Shown piece by piece: positions 9,463 through 18,163 of a stretch of DNA of 64,000 bases. Numbering within the stretch: the stretch's first letter is position 1; each line of letters begins with the position of its first letter. A program made the translations under genes and the position numbers. A model generated the notes under the pieces. It saw nothing but the letters and a program-made list of their open reading frames with translations, ran no database searches and had not been told where the DNA came from. Source of the DNA: Phaeocystidibacter sp965659415 (GTDB taxonomy: Bacteria; Bacteroidota; Bacteroidia; Flavobacteriales; Schleiferiaceae); NCBI GenBank assembly GCA_965659415.1, contig CBFHVA010000002.1:173221-237220 (forward strand), written 5' to 3'.

Positions 9463-10446
9463 TCAAGTGAGTTTAATTAACTCGTTTAAGCGCATTTTTT
9501 CTGACCTCCAATCTGCATTTGGCCAGCGTTGCATCCACATGTTCAGCTTCTTTTCTAGTCCAGATAAATGCGCATCAAAGGAGGAACCACTCGTAACACG
9601 AGGACGATGGTTTAGAGCTTTTTTAAACGATTCAAATGCTTTTAATGACTCCTTGGTATGTTCGCTGATAAAAGTCGCTTTAAAGTGTTCCCAGATATAT
9701 TCAATAGCTTGTTGAGATGGATGAGTGAGCGTGCTATCGAAAAAGCGATAATCTCTTAAATCATCGAGAAGAAGTTCATAGGACGGGTAATAAGTACATC
9801 GTTGGATACTTTCTGCGAGCAGATGTGCTAGCTCAATAAGTCGTGCTTTGCTTCGGTTGTTTTCAACCATTCCGTTGCGTAGATGGCGTACGGGACTTAC
9901 GGTTATAATGATTTGGTTATCCGGATTTTTAACTTGCCAATCCGTTAAGTTCACCTGCATAGTGGCGTACATTTCCTCAATGGACAACAGGCGAAAATCG
10001 AAATCAGAATCAGGGAATTGGTGACAATTGTTCACTGCCTTATTACTTCTGAACCAGGCCCATGCGGTACCTAAGCTTAGGAAGGTCCACCGGTAAGAGT
10101 TCAAGAGTTTACTGGCGCCGTTCAGCTGAGTTTCAATATTAGCAAGAACCTCTTTGGCTGATGTGTTTGAGAACATTCCGTGATGATCAAAACTAACCCA
10201 GGTATCGCCACGATGCTCTAAATCTACTACGTCATATTTTCTCTCTTGACTAATCGCCTTGAGTTGATCCGCCATACTCAATGGGTTGTAGGTGGTTCCA
10301 AATGGATGAATGATCGTTTGAAACTTGTGATCATTGAGTTTCTGAAGGATGTGATCAGAGAAGCAACTACCTATACTCAGTATAGGATGGTCGTGATGAA
10401 TGGTAGGGCTACTTGGAACGGGGAGTAATTCGGTGCGAAACTTCAT
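9463..10446 (-). CDS. GSCFA domain-containing protein
   Basis: The 327-residue protein carries the family signature GSCFS at residues 26-30, followed by the typical segments FGTTYNP and FLSLGTAWAWFR. GSCFA proteins are widespread in Bacteroidota and distantly resemble SGNH/GDSL hydrolases, where the Ser of the signature would lie near the active site; their substrate is not established. There is no signal peptide, so a cytoplasmic location is likely. The gene converges with the Nudix gene (15-bp gap). Confidence 0.9.
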   Translation of the reverse strand: MKFRTELLPVPSSPTIHHDHPILSIGSCFSDHILQKLNDHKFQTIIHPFGTTYNPLSMADQLKAISQERKYDVVDLEHRGDTWVSFDHHGMFSNTSAKEVLANIETQLNGASKLLNSYRWTFLSLGTAWAWFRSNKAVNNCHQFPDSDFDFRLLSIEEMYATMQVNLTDWQVKNPDNQIIITVSPVRHLRNGMVENNRSKARLIELAHLLAESIQRCTYYPSYELLLDDLRDYRFFDSTLTHPSQQAIEYIWEHFKATFISEHTKESLKAFESFKKALNHRPRVTSGSSFDAHLSGLEKKLNMWMQRWPNADWRSEKMRLNELIKLT

Positions 10447-10492
10447 GGATATAAAGATAATCCGAACTGAATATCGCTAAGCCGCAGAGAAA

Positions 10493-10518
10493 CAAAAAAT
10501 CCCGGCGCAAGGCCGGGA
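10493..10518 (-). terminator. Intrinsic terminator of the ALDH gene
   Basis: CCCGGC (10501-10506) pairs with GCCGGG (10512-10517) around a 5-nt loop, with one extra T-A pair outside. On the minus strand the stem is followed by a run of six T (10499-10494). It lies about 85 bp after the aldehyde dehydrogenase stop. Confidence 0.85.
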
Positions 10519-10601
10519 CTCAGAAACTCTCAACTTATCAAATATCACAGTGGATATTGTAAAGGGAACTCCGTGGTTGTCACTTTGTTCATCTAATTCA
10601 A

Positions 10602-12125
10602 TTATATATCGAACTTAATGCCTTGAGCCAATGGCAAATCCGTTGAATAGTTCAATGTATTTGTTTGGCGACGCATATAGGCTTTCCAAGCATCTGAACC
10701 GGATTCACGTCCGCCTCCAGTTTCCTTTTCTCCACCGAAAGCACCACCAATTTCAGCACCTGAAGTACCGATATTTACGTTGGCTATTCCACAATCCGAA
10801 CCACTTGCCGCCAAAAATTCATGGGCCTCACGAACGTTGTTGGTCATGATCGCCGACGACAATCCCTGAGGTACTCCGTTTTGAATGGCAACAGCTTCAT
10901 CGAAAGTGCTGTATTTCATGAGGTACAAAATAGGCGCGAAGGTTTCATGCTGCACAATTTTGAAGTCGTTTCGCGCTTCAGCAATTGCGGGTTTTACATA
11001 ACACCCGCTTTCGTAGCCTTCCCCTTCTAGTACTTCCCCTTCAACGATGATTTTACCGCCTTCGGCTACAACCTGCTCTAAAGCGTTTTGGTAGTTTTTA
11101 ACGGCGTCATGGTCGATTAACGGACCCACGTGGTTGTTCTCATCTAATGGATTTCCAATCTTTATTTGATTGTAGGCCTTTACGAAGGCGTCTTTCACTT
11201 TGTCGTAAATCGATTCGTGAATGATAACTCGACGAGTTGAAGTACAACGTTGACCAGCAGTTCCCACAGCACCGAATACGGTTCCAATGGTGGTCATTTT
11301 TAAGTCGGCATCTGGGGTAACAATGATGGCATTATTTCCGCCCAGCTCGAGAATGGACTTACCTAAACGTTTAGCTACTTCAGCACCAACGATTTTGCCC
11401 ATTCGAATGGAACCAGTTGCAGAAATTAGAGGAACGCGACCGTCCTTTGTCATCCATTCCCCCACCTTGTAGTCGCCTGTAATAATGTTTGAGATTCCTT
11501 CTGGAAGATTGTTTGCTGCAGCTACTTTGTTGAAGAGATTCTGACAAGCTATTGCGGTAAGTGGTGTTTTTTCACTGGCTTTCCAGATGGTTACATCACC
11601 ACAAACCCAAGCAAGCGCTGTATTCCAGCACCAAACAGCAACAGGGAAGTTGAATGCTGAAATGATGCCGACAACACCTAATGGGTGCCATTGCTCTTGC
11701 ATGTGGTGAGCTGGGCGCTCAGACTTAATGGTAAGTCCATACAACTGACGCGACAAGCCCACAGCAAAATCACAGATATCTATCATTTCTTGAACTTCAC
11801 CTAAGCCCTCTTGGTAACTCTTGCCCATTTCGTAGGATACAAGCTTACCCAAGGGCTCTTTGTATTCGCGAAGTACCTCACCAAATTGGCGCACAATTTC
11901 GCCTCTTTGCGGAGCGGGACGATTTCTCCAATCGGTAAAGGCTGATTGTGCAGAAGCCACCACGCGCTCGTATTCTTCAGCCGTTGTAGTAGAAGTTGTG
12001 CCAATGGTTTTACCGTCTACGGGCGACCATGATTTGAGTGATGGTCCAGAACCGAAGAAATTCGATCCTGTTGAGGTACCGTGATTCTCTGCTTGAAGCC
12101 CTAATTTTTCAAGTACGTCTTGCAT
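10602..12125 (-). CDS. amaB: Aldehyde dehydrogenase, ALDH7 (alpha-aminoadipic semialdehyde) type
   Basis: The 507-residue protein is full length for the ALDH superfamily. It has Asn159 in AFNFP, the general base Glu260 in LELGGNN and the catalytic Cys294 in GTAGQRCTSTRR. The sequence around these sites and the segment WCWNTALAWVCGD match the antiquitin/ALDH7 branch, which oxidises L-2-aminoadipate 6-semialdehyde (piperideine-6-carboxylate) with NAD+ in lysine catabolism. The specific substrate is inferred from family resemblance. A perfect TAnnTTTG element (minus strand, 12169-12162) lies 37 bp upstream and an intrinsic terminator follows, so it is probably monocistronic. Confidence 0.88.
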   Translation of the reverse strand: MQDVLEKLGLQAENHGTSTGSNFFGSGPSLKSWSPVDGKTIGTTSTTTAEEYERVVASAQSAFTDWRNRPAPQRGEIVRQFGEVLREYKEPLGKLVSYEMGKSYQEGLGEVQEMIDICDFAVGLSRQLYGLTIKSERPAHHMQEQWHPLGVVGIISAFNFPVAVWCWNTALAWVCGDVTIWKASEKTPLTAIACQNLFNKVAAANNLPEGISNIITGDYKVGEWMTKDGRVPLISATGSIRMGKIVGAEVAKRLGKSILELGGNNAIIVTPDADLKMTTIGTVFGAVGTAGQRCTSTRRVIIHESIYDKVKDAFVKAYNQIKIGNPLDENNHVGPLIDHDAVKNYQNALEQVVAEGGKIIVEGEVLEGEGYESGCYVKPAIAEARNDFKIVQHETFAPILYLMKYSTFDEAVAIQNGVPQGLSSAIMTNNVREAHEFLAASGSDCGIANVNIGTSGAEIGGAFGGEKETGGGRESGSDAWKAYMRRQTNTLNYSTDLPLAQGIKFDI

Positions 12126-12161
12126 GTATTAGTATATTCGAATTCAACTCAGGATTAGCTA

Positions 12162-12169
12162 CAAATTTA
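12162..12169 (-). promoter_or_regulatory. Putative -7 element of the ALDH gene
   Basis: On the minus strand the octamer TAAATTTG matches the Bacteroidota TAnnTTTG -7 consensus, about 37 nt upstream of the start codon. No clear -33 TTTG is visible at the expected distance, so confidence is moderate. Confidence 0.5.
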
Positions 12170-12208
12170 ACACATTGTGGGTGGGATTGCCTAAGATTTA
12201 ACAGAACT

Positions 12209-12583
12209 ATGTTGAGATACCAAATAGAAGAACTAAACCTGCTTTCAGATAATGAGAAAGGATCTACTTATACGCTTGAAGAGCGCCCAACAACGTCTTA
12301 TTTGTTCGCTACTCGAAAGAAGGGTGCCAAGTTTGGTAATCACTGGCATGAAGGCGTCTCTAAATCCAAGAATCCTGAAACGCTACTTTTCATTACAGGC
12401 ACTATGCGCATGTGGATTTCAGATATAAATGGCAACAACGAAGAAAGGGTAGAACTTGAGGCTCCGTTGAAGCTCAAAATCTACCCCCTTGTATTGCATC
12501 GGTTTGAGGCATTAACGGATGTAGTTTTCCTGGAATTTAATTCGCTGGATGAGCATGTTGCGGATACGAAATATACTAACTAA
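12209..12583 (+). CDS. Small cupin-fold protein
   Basis: The 124-residue protein begins at ATG 12209; the frame extends further upstream but into the divergent ALDH gene. The segment GNHWHEG has the first cupin motif His pair, and LLFITGTMRMWI plus IYPLVLHRFEAL fit the rest of a single-domain RmlC-like jelly roll. Related short cupins are found near sugar-modifying or uncharacterised metabolic genes. Metal binding through the two His residues and a later His is plausible. No substrate can be assigned. Confidence 0.7.
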   Translation: MLRYQIEELNLLSDNEKGSTYTLEERPTTSYLFATRKKGAKFGNHWHEGVSKSKNPETLLFITGTMRMWISDINGNNEERVELEAPLKLKIYPLVLHRFEALTDVVFLEFNSLDEHVADTKYTN

Positions 12584-12685
12584 TACGCTTTATCTAGGCT
12601 AATTAACTCCGCTTTTGCGTGCGCAAAGTCCACGGGAAAGCGCAATGAAGAGAAGCCAATTTTTCATAATATTCGATTTACTAGA

Positions 12686-13087
12686 ATGACGAATAAAGCG
12701 AACAAAAGGATGGCTAAACCCGTGGTGTGTGCGTTTCTAATTCAGAACGATAAGGTATGGATGGGCCAGCGGCCACGCCATAAACACATGGGGGGACTTT
12801 GGGAATTTCCAGGCGGAAAGGTGGATGATGGCGAATCGGAAGAACAGGCCTTAAGGAGAGAGTTACAAGAGGAATTAGGTATAGAAGCGATTATTGAAAA
12901 GAAGATAGGCGAAGTAGAGTACGCCTATCCTGATAGAGTTATTCGCCTCATGGCTTATCAAGCGAAGCCATTAAACACCATTTCGCTGAATGAGCATATC
13001 AATCAGCAATGGATTTCTACATCAGCTGTTCCCGATGAATCTTGGGCTGCGGCTGATATAGCCTTATGGCAGAATGTGCGGGTTTAG
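12686..13087 (+). CDS. mutT: MutT-type Nudix hydrolase (8-oxo-dGTP diphosphatase)
   Basis: The 133-residue protein contains an intact Nudix box, GGKVDDGESEEQ followed by ALRRELQEELGI, with Gly44, Glu50, Arg58-Glu59 and Glu62-Glu63 in the required spacing. The preceding LWEFPGGK and RPRHKHMGG segments are typical of MutT/NTP pyrophosphatases that remove 8-oxo-dGTP from the nucleotide pool. An internal ATG at 12710 (MAKPVV) may be the real start, since the first eight residues are not family-like. It converges with the TM2 gene, overlapping it by 4 bp. Confidence 0.9.
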   Translation: MTNKANKRMAKPVVCAFLIQNDKVWMGQRPRHKHMGGLWEFPGGKVDDGESEEQALRRELQEELGIEAIIEKKIGEVEYAYPDRVIRLMAYQAKPLNTISLNEHINQQWISTSAVPDESWAAADIALWQNVRV

Positions 13088-13425
13088 ATGTGTTGAATGA
13101 TTTCGTAGGCAATCTCTTGATTGTATTCTAGCGTCAATTCTCGATAGTTTACAAGGTCGATAATAGATCCAATGAGGCACAATCCGGCCGTGAAGAGATA
13201 CAACACCCCTAGGAGTATTTTATTCAGATAGAATCGTTGAATTCCGGGCACGGCAATGAGGCCGATAATGGCGAATATTAACACATTTTGAGGGTCTCTT
13301 CTTCGCGCGCGATAAATGTTGGCGAACTGCTGCATTTGGGCTGTATCGCAGGTTTCGAGCAGGCGTTCAAGGAAAAAAAGCTCTTCACCTTGAGCTTCAG
13401 GAATGTAGTTAAGCACTTGTTTCAT
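13084..13425 (-). CDS. TM2 domain-containing protein
   Basis: A 113-residue protein from the ATG at 13425; the longer open frame upstream lies inside the DUF2752 gene and is not coding. After a soluble helical N-terminus it has two membrane segments separated by a short turn (IIGLIAVPGIQRFYLNK then LLGVLYLFTAGLCLIGSIID), the TM2 domain pattern with the G..RFY motif between segments. It overlaps the DUF2752 gene by 17 bp; the DUF2752-TM2 pairing recurs in Bacteroidota. The function of the pair is unknown. Confidence 0.85.
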   Translation of the reverse strand: MKQVLNYIPEAQGEELFFLERLLETCDTAQMQQFANIYRARRRDPQNVLIFAIIGLIAVPGIQRFYLNKILLGVLYLFTAGLCLIGSIIDLVNYRELTLEYNQEIAYEIIQHI

Positions 13426-13699
13426 GGCGGAAAGGGGTTGTTCGTTTTCGGAATAAGGAGTAAATGCGGTAGAGTATAATAAAGAGGGCGGGCAAGGCGA
13501 ATGGATGTTTTGCAAAACTCGATTCAAAATGACCACGCATCGCCAAGTGGATGCCTGTACCCAGGCCACAGCCTGGGCAGTTCGTCCACCCAACTAGGTG
13601 AGATAGGCACAAGCTTGTGCCCTCACCAAATGGAAAAAGGAAAAGAGCAAGGAGCGCTATGCTCCAAATCCAAAACTCTTTTTTCTTGGCCCAATCCAT
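13409..13699 (-). CDS. DUF2752 family membrane protein
   Basis: A 96-residue protein with two to three hydrophobic segments and the family signature NCPGCGLGTG at about residues 40-49, which carries the two conserved Cys. DUF2752 proteins are small integral membrane proteins of unknown function. The gene overlaps the following TM2 gene by 17 bp, indicating a two-gene operon. Confidence 0.85.
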   Translation of the reverse strand: MDWAKKKEFWIWSIALLALFLFPFGEGTSLCLSHLVGWTNCPGCGLGTGIHLAMRGHFESSFAKHPFALPALFIILYRIYSLFRKRTTPFRHETSA

Positions 13700-13749
13700 A
13701 CCGAAAGATAAGAAAGGGAATTAAGACAAGGTGGAATACAAGCTCTTCA

Positions 13750-14445
13750 CTACATGTTCATGCGAAACAGAATACCGGTGTTGATAAAGCCAATTCCCTG
13801 CTGGCCGTCCATGTAGTTATTTGTGTTGAAGGCGGCCTCTATGGTTTGTTGAGCGCAAGAGTAGTCTGCAAAAGCACCCACGGACCAATATTTATTGAGC
13901 TTGTAGGCGAAGTCCACTCCGGCCAAGAAAGACAGGGCTGTACGGCTGCGTAGATACAAGATGTCAGTATACTCCGTGCCATTATCATTTAGGTCGATAG
14001 CCGTAATCTGCACTGGAGCCATATTGGTGAGCATGATTCCAATACCACCCTTCAGGTTCAAGGTCCACACCGGGTCAATCTGCATGTGATAAGTGGGTCC
14101 AACCATGAATCGAACGGGCTGATAACCACCGCCCTCGAGTTGAAGGTCAACTTGTGGGTTGTTGACTACGTCGTTCAATCGGTCCTCCAAGCTTTGAATA
14201 TTCATTGGATTGTCTTGGTAAGAAAAATATACCCCCAAGCGCAAGTTTGGACCGAAGTACGTCGGAGCCATTTGCGTTTCCAATTGAAAACCGAAGCCAG
14301 CTTCGGCATATCCACTGTTTCCAGCATCTGAAGAGCCGAAACTGCCCATAGGCATGGAATACAAACCGGCAACAGAGAAAGTGGATTGAGAAAACAAGCT
14401 AAAGGAAGCCAGAATGGAGGCGAAGAGTAGGGTTGTTTTTTTCAT
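13750..14445 (-). CDS. Outer-membrane beta-barrel protein
   Basis: The 231-residue protein has a clear signal peptide (MKKTTLLFASILASFSLFSQ) followed by alternating amphipathic strands with aromatic girdles, such as NLRLGVYFSYQ, VRFMVGPTYHMQ and YWSVGAFADYSC. The chain ends in an aliphatic/aromatic strand. The pattern fits a PorT/OmpA-like eight-stranded barrel typical of Bacteroidota. No specific ligand is evident. It diverges from the following lipoprotein gene with a 77-bp gap. Confidence 0.75.
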   Translation of the reverse strand: MKKTTLLFASILASFSLFSQSTFSVAGLYSMPMGSFGSSDAGNSGYAEAGFGFQLETQMAPTYFGPNLRLGVYFSYQDNPMNIQSLEDRLNDVVNNPQVDLQLEGGGYQPVRFMVGPTYHMQIDPVWTLNLKGGIGIMLTNMAPVQITAIDLNDNGTEYTDILYLRSRTALSFLAGVDFAYKLNKYWSVGAFADYSCAQQTIEAAFNTNNYMDGQQGIGFINTGILFRMNM

Positions 14446-14522
14446 GGGATGAAGTTATTAATTCCGATAGCAATACGAATTACTTATTCTACGGGCACGC
14501 GAATATTTCCGACCTTGCCCAC

Positions 14523-15011
14523 ATGAAAACATGGATTCTCAGCCTCCTGGGTATTGGAATTCTGCTGGCTTGCCAACCAGCAGAAGAACAAACCCCGGTA
14601 ATCACCTTGCCCGCACAAACGCAGTCAATTGAAGCAGAAGACGATGAGCACACCGCTTTGGAGGGCGAATGGCAATCGTACCAGATAGAAACACATGGTC
14701 CAGCATGGTCAACCCGAAACGGGGACACCGTGAATGTGGTGATGAACAATCAACAGTACGCCGTTTTTCGAGGAAATAAAGTGATTCAGAAACAAGGGGA
14801 CAAAGTGATGCGAGAATCGACCTTTACCCTGAGAGGAGATAGCATTATGATTGACTTTCCGCAGCAAGACACAACGGTGTTTTCAGGATATGTTCGATTT
14901 GAAGAGAACGGCGATTTACGTTGGACGTATTTCATGAAACGCGCACAGGACGCAAACTCTCCCATGGTTCAAATACGAACGGAAGCCTATTTCCAACGTT
15001 TGAAAGAATAA
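14523..15011 (+). CDS. Uncharacterised lipoprotein
   Basis: The 162-residue protein starts at ATG 14523, giving a standard lipoprotein signal (MKTWILSLLGIGILLAC) with the lipidated Cys at residue 17. The mature part contains EGEWQSYQIETHG and FTLRGDSIMIDF, resembling lipocalin-like stress-response lipoproteins in which a small beta sheet measures a property against an expected value. No catalytic motif is visible. It lies 18 bp upstream of the MBOAT gene on the same strand and may be co-transcribed with it. Confidence 0.75.
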   Translation: MKTWILSLLGIGILLACQPAEEQTPVITLPAQTQSIEAEDDEHTALEGEWQSYQIETHGPAWSTRNGDTVNVVMNNQQYAVFRGNKVIQKQGDKVMRESTFTLRGDSIMIDFPQQDTTVFSGYVRFEENGDLRWTYFMKRAQDANSPMVQIRTEAYFQRLKE

Positions 15012-15029
15012 AGTTAAAGCGTCTGCTGA

Positions 15030-16478
15030 ATGCTGTTTAACTCACTCGATTTTGCCGTTTTCTTACCGGTCGTTTTTGCGCTGTATTGGTTTGTTTTTAA
15101 TAAGAACCTAAAGCAGCAAAATGCGCTGGTTGTAGCTGCGAGCTATGTTTTTTACGGCTGGTGGGATTGGCGTTTTTTATCCCTTATCCTTTTTAGCACG
15201 CTGGTTGATTTCTTTGTGGGCAGAGGTTTACATACAGAGCATCGCCCGGCCCGCCGGAAAGCCCTATTATGGGTTAGTATTTTGGTGAACCTGGGCTTCT
15301 TGGGTTTCTTTAAATACTACAACTTCTTTCTCGACAACTTCGTAACGGCCTTTTCCGTGATGGGCACAGCCATTAATGTGCGGTCCTTGAATGTAATTCT
15401 TCCCGTAGGGATCAGCTTTTACACCTTCCAAACGCTGAGTTATACCATAGATGTGTATCGCAAGAAACTTCAGCCTACTCATGACTTTATTTCATTCGCG
15501 GCGTTTGTGAGCTTTTTTCCGCAACTCGTGGCAGGACCCATTGAGAGGGCCACTCATCTTCTTCCTCAGTTCTATCAGAAAAGAAGATTTGAGTACTCAA
15601 AGGCAGTAGACGGCTTGCGACAAATTTTGTGGGGCCTTTTCAAGAAAGTGGTGATTGCTGACAATTGTGCCGAGTTGGCAAACTATGCGTTTGAATTTTC
15701 AGTGGACCACTCGGGGAGCACCTTGCTCGCTGGTGCCTTGTTTTTCACTTTCCAGATATATGGAGATTTTTCAGGTTATTCGGATATCGCTATTGGAACA
15801 TCGCGGCTATTCGGTTTTGACTTGATGAAGAACTTTGCTTTCCCATACTTTTCTCGGGATATCGCTGAGTTCTGGCGAAGATGGCACATTTCCCTTTCCA
15901 CTTGGTTTAGAGACTATCTCTACATTCCGTTAGGAGGGAGTAGGGGAGGAACCCTGATGAAAGTGAGGAATACCATGATCATTTTTGTGGTAAGCGGCTT
16001 TTGGCATGGGGCTAATTGGACGTTTATCGTTTGGGGAGCTTTAAACGCTTTGTATTTCATCCCCTTGTTATTGGCAAAAAGAAATCGAAACAATATCGAA
16101 GTGGTTGCGGCAGGTTCTGTCTTTCCTTCCTTTGGAGAGCTGGGCAAAATCTTATTAACCTTTGGGCTGACGGTGCTGGCCTGGGTATTCTTCAGGGCGG
16201 ATAATGTAGGACACGCTGTAAGCTACATTCACAACATTCTCTCTTCTTCTCTTTGGGAGCTTCCGAGTTTCGACAACAATCTATCAGCGTTAATAACATT
16301 GGCCTTAATCGGGTTAATGACCGTTATTGAGTGGATAGGAAGAGAAGGAGAATACGGCTTGGCTCGATTAGGAATCGGATGGAAGCGGCCTGTTCGATAT
16401 GTGTTTTATTATGCTTTGGTAATCATGATACTTTGGTACGGAGGAAAGGATCAGGAATTTATTTACTTCCAGTTTTAG
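15030..16478 (+). CDS. MBOAT family O-acyltransferase (AlgI-like)
   Basis: The 482-residue polytopic membrane protein has the MBOAT family landmarks: LVAGPIERATHLLPQF, the WRRWHISLSTWFRDYLYIPLGG motif, and SGFWHGANWTF with the presumed catalytic His326. AlgI/PatA-type proteins move acyl groups across or at the cytoplasmic membrane to decorate extracellular polymers. The next gene encodes an SGNH-like protein two bases downstream, matching the usual MBOAT plus SGNH acetylation pair. The acylated polymer is not revealed by the neighbourhood. Confidence 0.92.
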   Translation: MLFNSLDFAVFLPVVFALYWFVFNKNLKQQNALVVAASYVFYGWWDWRFLSLILFSTLVDFFVGRGLHTEHRPARRKALLWVSILVNLGFLGFFKYYNFFLDNFVTAFSVMGTAINVRSLNVILPVGISFYTFQTLSYTIDVYRKKLQPTHDFISFAAFVSFFPQLVAGPIERATHLLPQFYQKRRFEYSKAVDGLRQILWGLFKKVVIADNCAELANYAFEFSVDHSGSTLLAGALFFTFQIYGDFSGYSDIAIGTSRLFGFDLMKNFAFPYFSRDIAEFWRRWHISLSTWFRDYLYIPLGGSRGGTLMKVRNTMIIFVVSGFWHGANWTFIVWGALNALYFIPLLLAKRNRNNIEVVAAGSVFPSFGELGKILLTFGLTVLAWVFFRADNVGHAVSYIHNILSSSLWELPSFDNNLSALITLALIGLMTVIEWIGREGEYGLARLGIGWKRPVRYVFYYALVIMILWYGGKDQEFIYFQF

Positions 16479-16480
16479 CG

Positions 16481-17347
16481 ATGGAGCAGTTTGTGCGAAA
16501 AGTATTGTTTTTCATGCTGATTCCGGTGGTGTTTTTCGCCTTCAACATAGGGGTGAACTACGCTATTTACGCAAACACTGAAGGGCCAGTTTTGGACGGA
16601 GATGTTTTAATCATTGGAGATTCACATCCGGCCACATCACTCAATCCTCAACTCTTCGAAAGTGCAGATAATGTGGCCCAAACAGGTGAGCCGCTGATGA
16701 TAACTTTCCTCAAGCTGAAAAAGCTGCTTATTGGAAACAGACCAAAGGTGATTGTGCTGGGCTTTGCACCACATAACATTACAGCCTATCAAGATAAAAA
16801 GCTAGTTAGTACGGAAAGAGCCTCTCAAATGTTCAAGCGGTATTATCCTCTTTTGACCGGTGAGTTTGTGCCTGTTGATGTGAGTAGGAACGCATTTGCA
16901 AAGGCCCTGTGGCAAAAAACAGGACTTTATCCCCAAATCAATCACGATAAAAACTACCTAGGGCGGTACAAAAACGACAACAGTACAGACGTATCAGATT
17001 GGGAAAAGGTGCTTGCTCGACATTTTACGATGGGAGCCGATAGTACTGTATTTTCCGAAGTATCGATACGCTTTTTAGACTCGATTGTCGAGCTAGCCGA
17101 AAGTTGTGAAGTCCCATTGGTTTTGGTGAGCAGTCCGACACACGTAAACTATCACGAGAACATTCCAACCGTTGTTTGGCAGCGCTATACAGAAGTGTTG
17201 AGAGCTTATGAAAATAGGGCAACCGTGTTGGACTTTACGAAAGCTAATTACTCAGAGACATTGTTCAGAAATGCAGATCATTTGAACAACCAAGGCGCGG
17301 AAAGATTCACGGAAGAGGTGAGGACCCAAATAGAACAGCGACTTTAA
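16481..17347 (+). CDS. SGNH-like protein, partner of the MBOAT acyltransferase
   Basis: The 288-residue protein starts at ATG 16481. It has an N-terminal membrane anchor (about residues 7-28) and then an SGNH fold with IIGDSHPATSLN (Ser48 in the block I position) and ADHLNNQGAERF near the C-terminus, supplying Asp266 and His267 in the block V position. Such AlgX/AlgJ-like proteins complete the transfer of acyl groups to a polysaccharide outside the membrane. The 2-bp spacing to the MBOAT gene supports a functional pair. The Ser, Asp and His are all present, so an active enzyme is expected. Confidence 0.8.
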   Translation: MEQFVRKVLFFMLIPVVFFAFNIGVNYAIYANTEGPVLDGDVLIIGDSHPATSLNPQLFESADNVAQTGEPLMITFLKLKKLLIGNRPKVIVLGFAPHNITAYQDKKLVSTERASQMFKRYYPLLTGEFVPVDVSRNAFAKALWQKTGLYPQINHDKNYLGRYKNDNSTDVSDWEKVLARHFTMGADSTVFSEVSIRFLDSIVELAESCEVPLVLVSSPTHVNYHENIPTVVWQRYTEVLRAYENRATVLDFTKANYSETLFRNADHLNNQGAERFTEEVRTQIEQRL

Positions 17348-17366
17348 ACGGTTAACTGACTTCCTA

Positions 17367-17627
17367 TCGTCAAGCTGATCCGGAGGAGGGGGGTCTTCTC
17401 AAAAACACCCTCTGCTCCGCGTTGCTCCACAGTACGGTCTTTTTTATTCCGCCTTCTCGCTCAAGTGTGCTTGGCTTATGAGTGCGCTTATGGAGTTCGG
17501 TGCGGATTCAGCTTTCCTTCGTCAAGCTGATCCGGAGGAGGGGGGCTTCTCAAAAACGCCATCTGTTTCGCTTCACTTCACAGCACGGCCTTTTTTATTC
17601 CGCCTTCTCGCTCAAGCAAGCTTGGCT
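17367..17627. repeat. Two direct copies of a ~110-bp non-coding repeat
   Basis: Copy A (about 17367-17476) and copy B (about 17519-17627) share long identical blocks such as CAAGCTGATCCGGAGGAGGG, CTTCTCAAAAAC and TTTTTTATTCCGCCTTCTCG, each ending in CTTGGCT; the start-to-start distance is 152 bp. No gene is credible here. The repeats sit immediately downstream of the tRNA-Cys terminator. Nothing else is seen in the gene-free stretch 17348-17637. Confidence 0.85.
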
Positions 17628-17637
17628 CGAGGTGAAA

Positions 17638-17680
17638 TAAAAAAGCCCTACTCAGCACTGCGTGCTGAGAGGGCTTTTTT
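17638..17680. terminator. Strong bidirectional terminator next to tRNA-Cys
   Basis: AAAAAAGCCCT and AGGGCTTTTTT flank an inner inverted repeat CTCAGCA/TGCTGAG, giving a long stem with T runs on both strands. It ends the minus-strand unit with tRNA-Cys and could also stop plus-strand transcription from the repeat region. Confidence 0.9.
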
Positions 17681-17681
17681 G

Positions 17682-17752
17682 AGGTCCCGAGCGGATTCGA
17701 ACCGCTGTGGATGGTTTTGCAGACCACTGCCTAGCCACTCGGCCACGGGACC
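17682..17752 (-). tRNA. tRNA-Cys (GCA)
   Basis: The minus strand folds into a 71-nt cloverleaf: acceptor GGTCCCG/CGGGACC, anticodon loop CTGCAAA with anticodon GCA, T arm with GGTTCGAATCC, and discriminator U typical of tRNA-Cys. The 3' CCA is not encoded. A strong terminator follows directly. Confidence 0.97.
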
Positions 17753-17795
17753 TTAATGTTGGAGGGCAAAAATAGCCAAAACTTTGACTTCTGCC

Positions 17796-18161
17796 CTATG
17801 AAATGCGCTTTCGATGAAGGGCTACGCTCACACGCTCTACATCGCCATTAATAGGAGGTGCCAATTTGCTCACACTTACCGAAACTTCTTCCACTCGGGG
17901 TTCCTCCTTGAGAATGCGCTGACAGATGCGATCGGTAACCACTTCAAGGAGGGCTGCTCGAACGGCCATTTCCTCCTTTACAATGCGGTTGAGCATCACG
18001 TAATCAACCGTATCGCTGAGTTTGTCGGTTTGGGAGGGCGTGCCTAAATCGGCCCAAACGGAAACATTCACTTCGTAATCCGTGCCAATACGTGACTCCT
18101 CATCCATGCAACCATGGTAAGCATAAAGCTTGATGCCATTTACATCTATTCTATCCATCAC
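17796..18161 (-). CDS. folB: Dihydroneopterin aldolase
   Basis: A 121-residue protein of standard FolB length. It begins MDRIDVNGIKLYAYHGCMDEE, where the YHG segment and following acidic residues belong to the pterin-binding site, and it has KLSDTVDYVMLNRIV and EEVSVSVSKLAPP, matching the conserved DTVDY and K-P elements. It converts dihydroneopterin to 6-hydroxymethyl-dihydropterin in folate synthesis. It starts 2 bp after gltX ends and is therefore in the same transcript. Confidence 0.93.
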   Translation of the reverse strand: MMDRIDVNGIKLYAYHGCMDEESRIGTDYEVNVSVWADLGTPSQTDKLSDTVDYVMLNRIVKEEMAVRAALLEVVTDRICQRILKEEPRVEEVSVSVSKLAPPINGDVERVSVALHRKRIS

Positions 18162-18163
18162 CC

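Noticed and set aside
13501..13953. Plus-strand 150-codon frame
   Set aside because: It lies antisense to DUF2752 and the outer-membrane gene, both strongly supported, and its translation resembles no protein.
17478..17756. Plus-strand 92-codon frame
   Set aside because: It runs through the non-coding repeat, the terminator and the tRNA-Cys gene in antisense.
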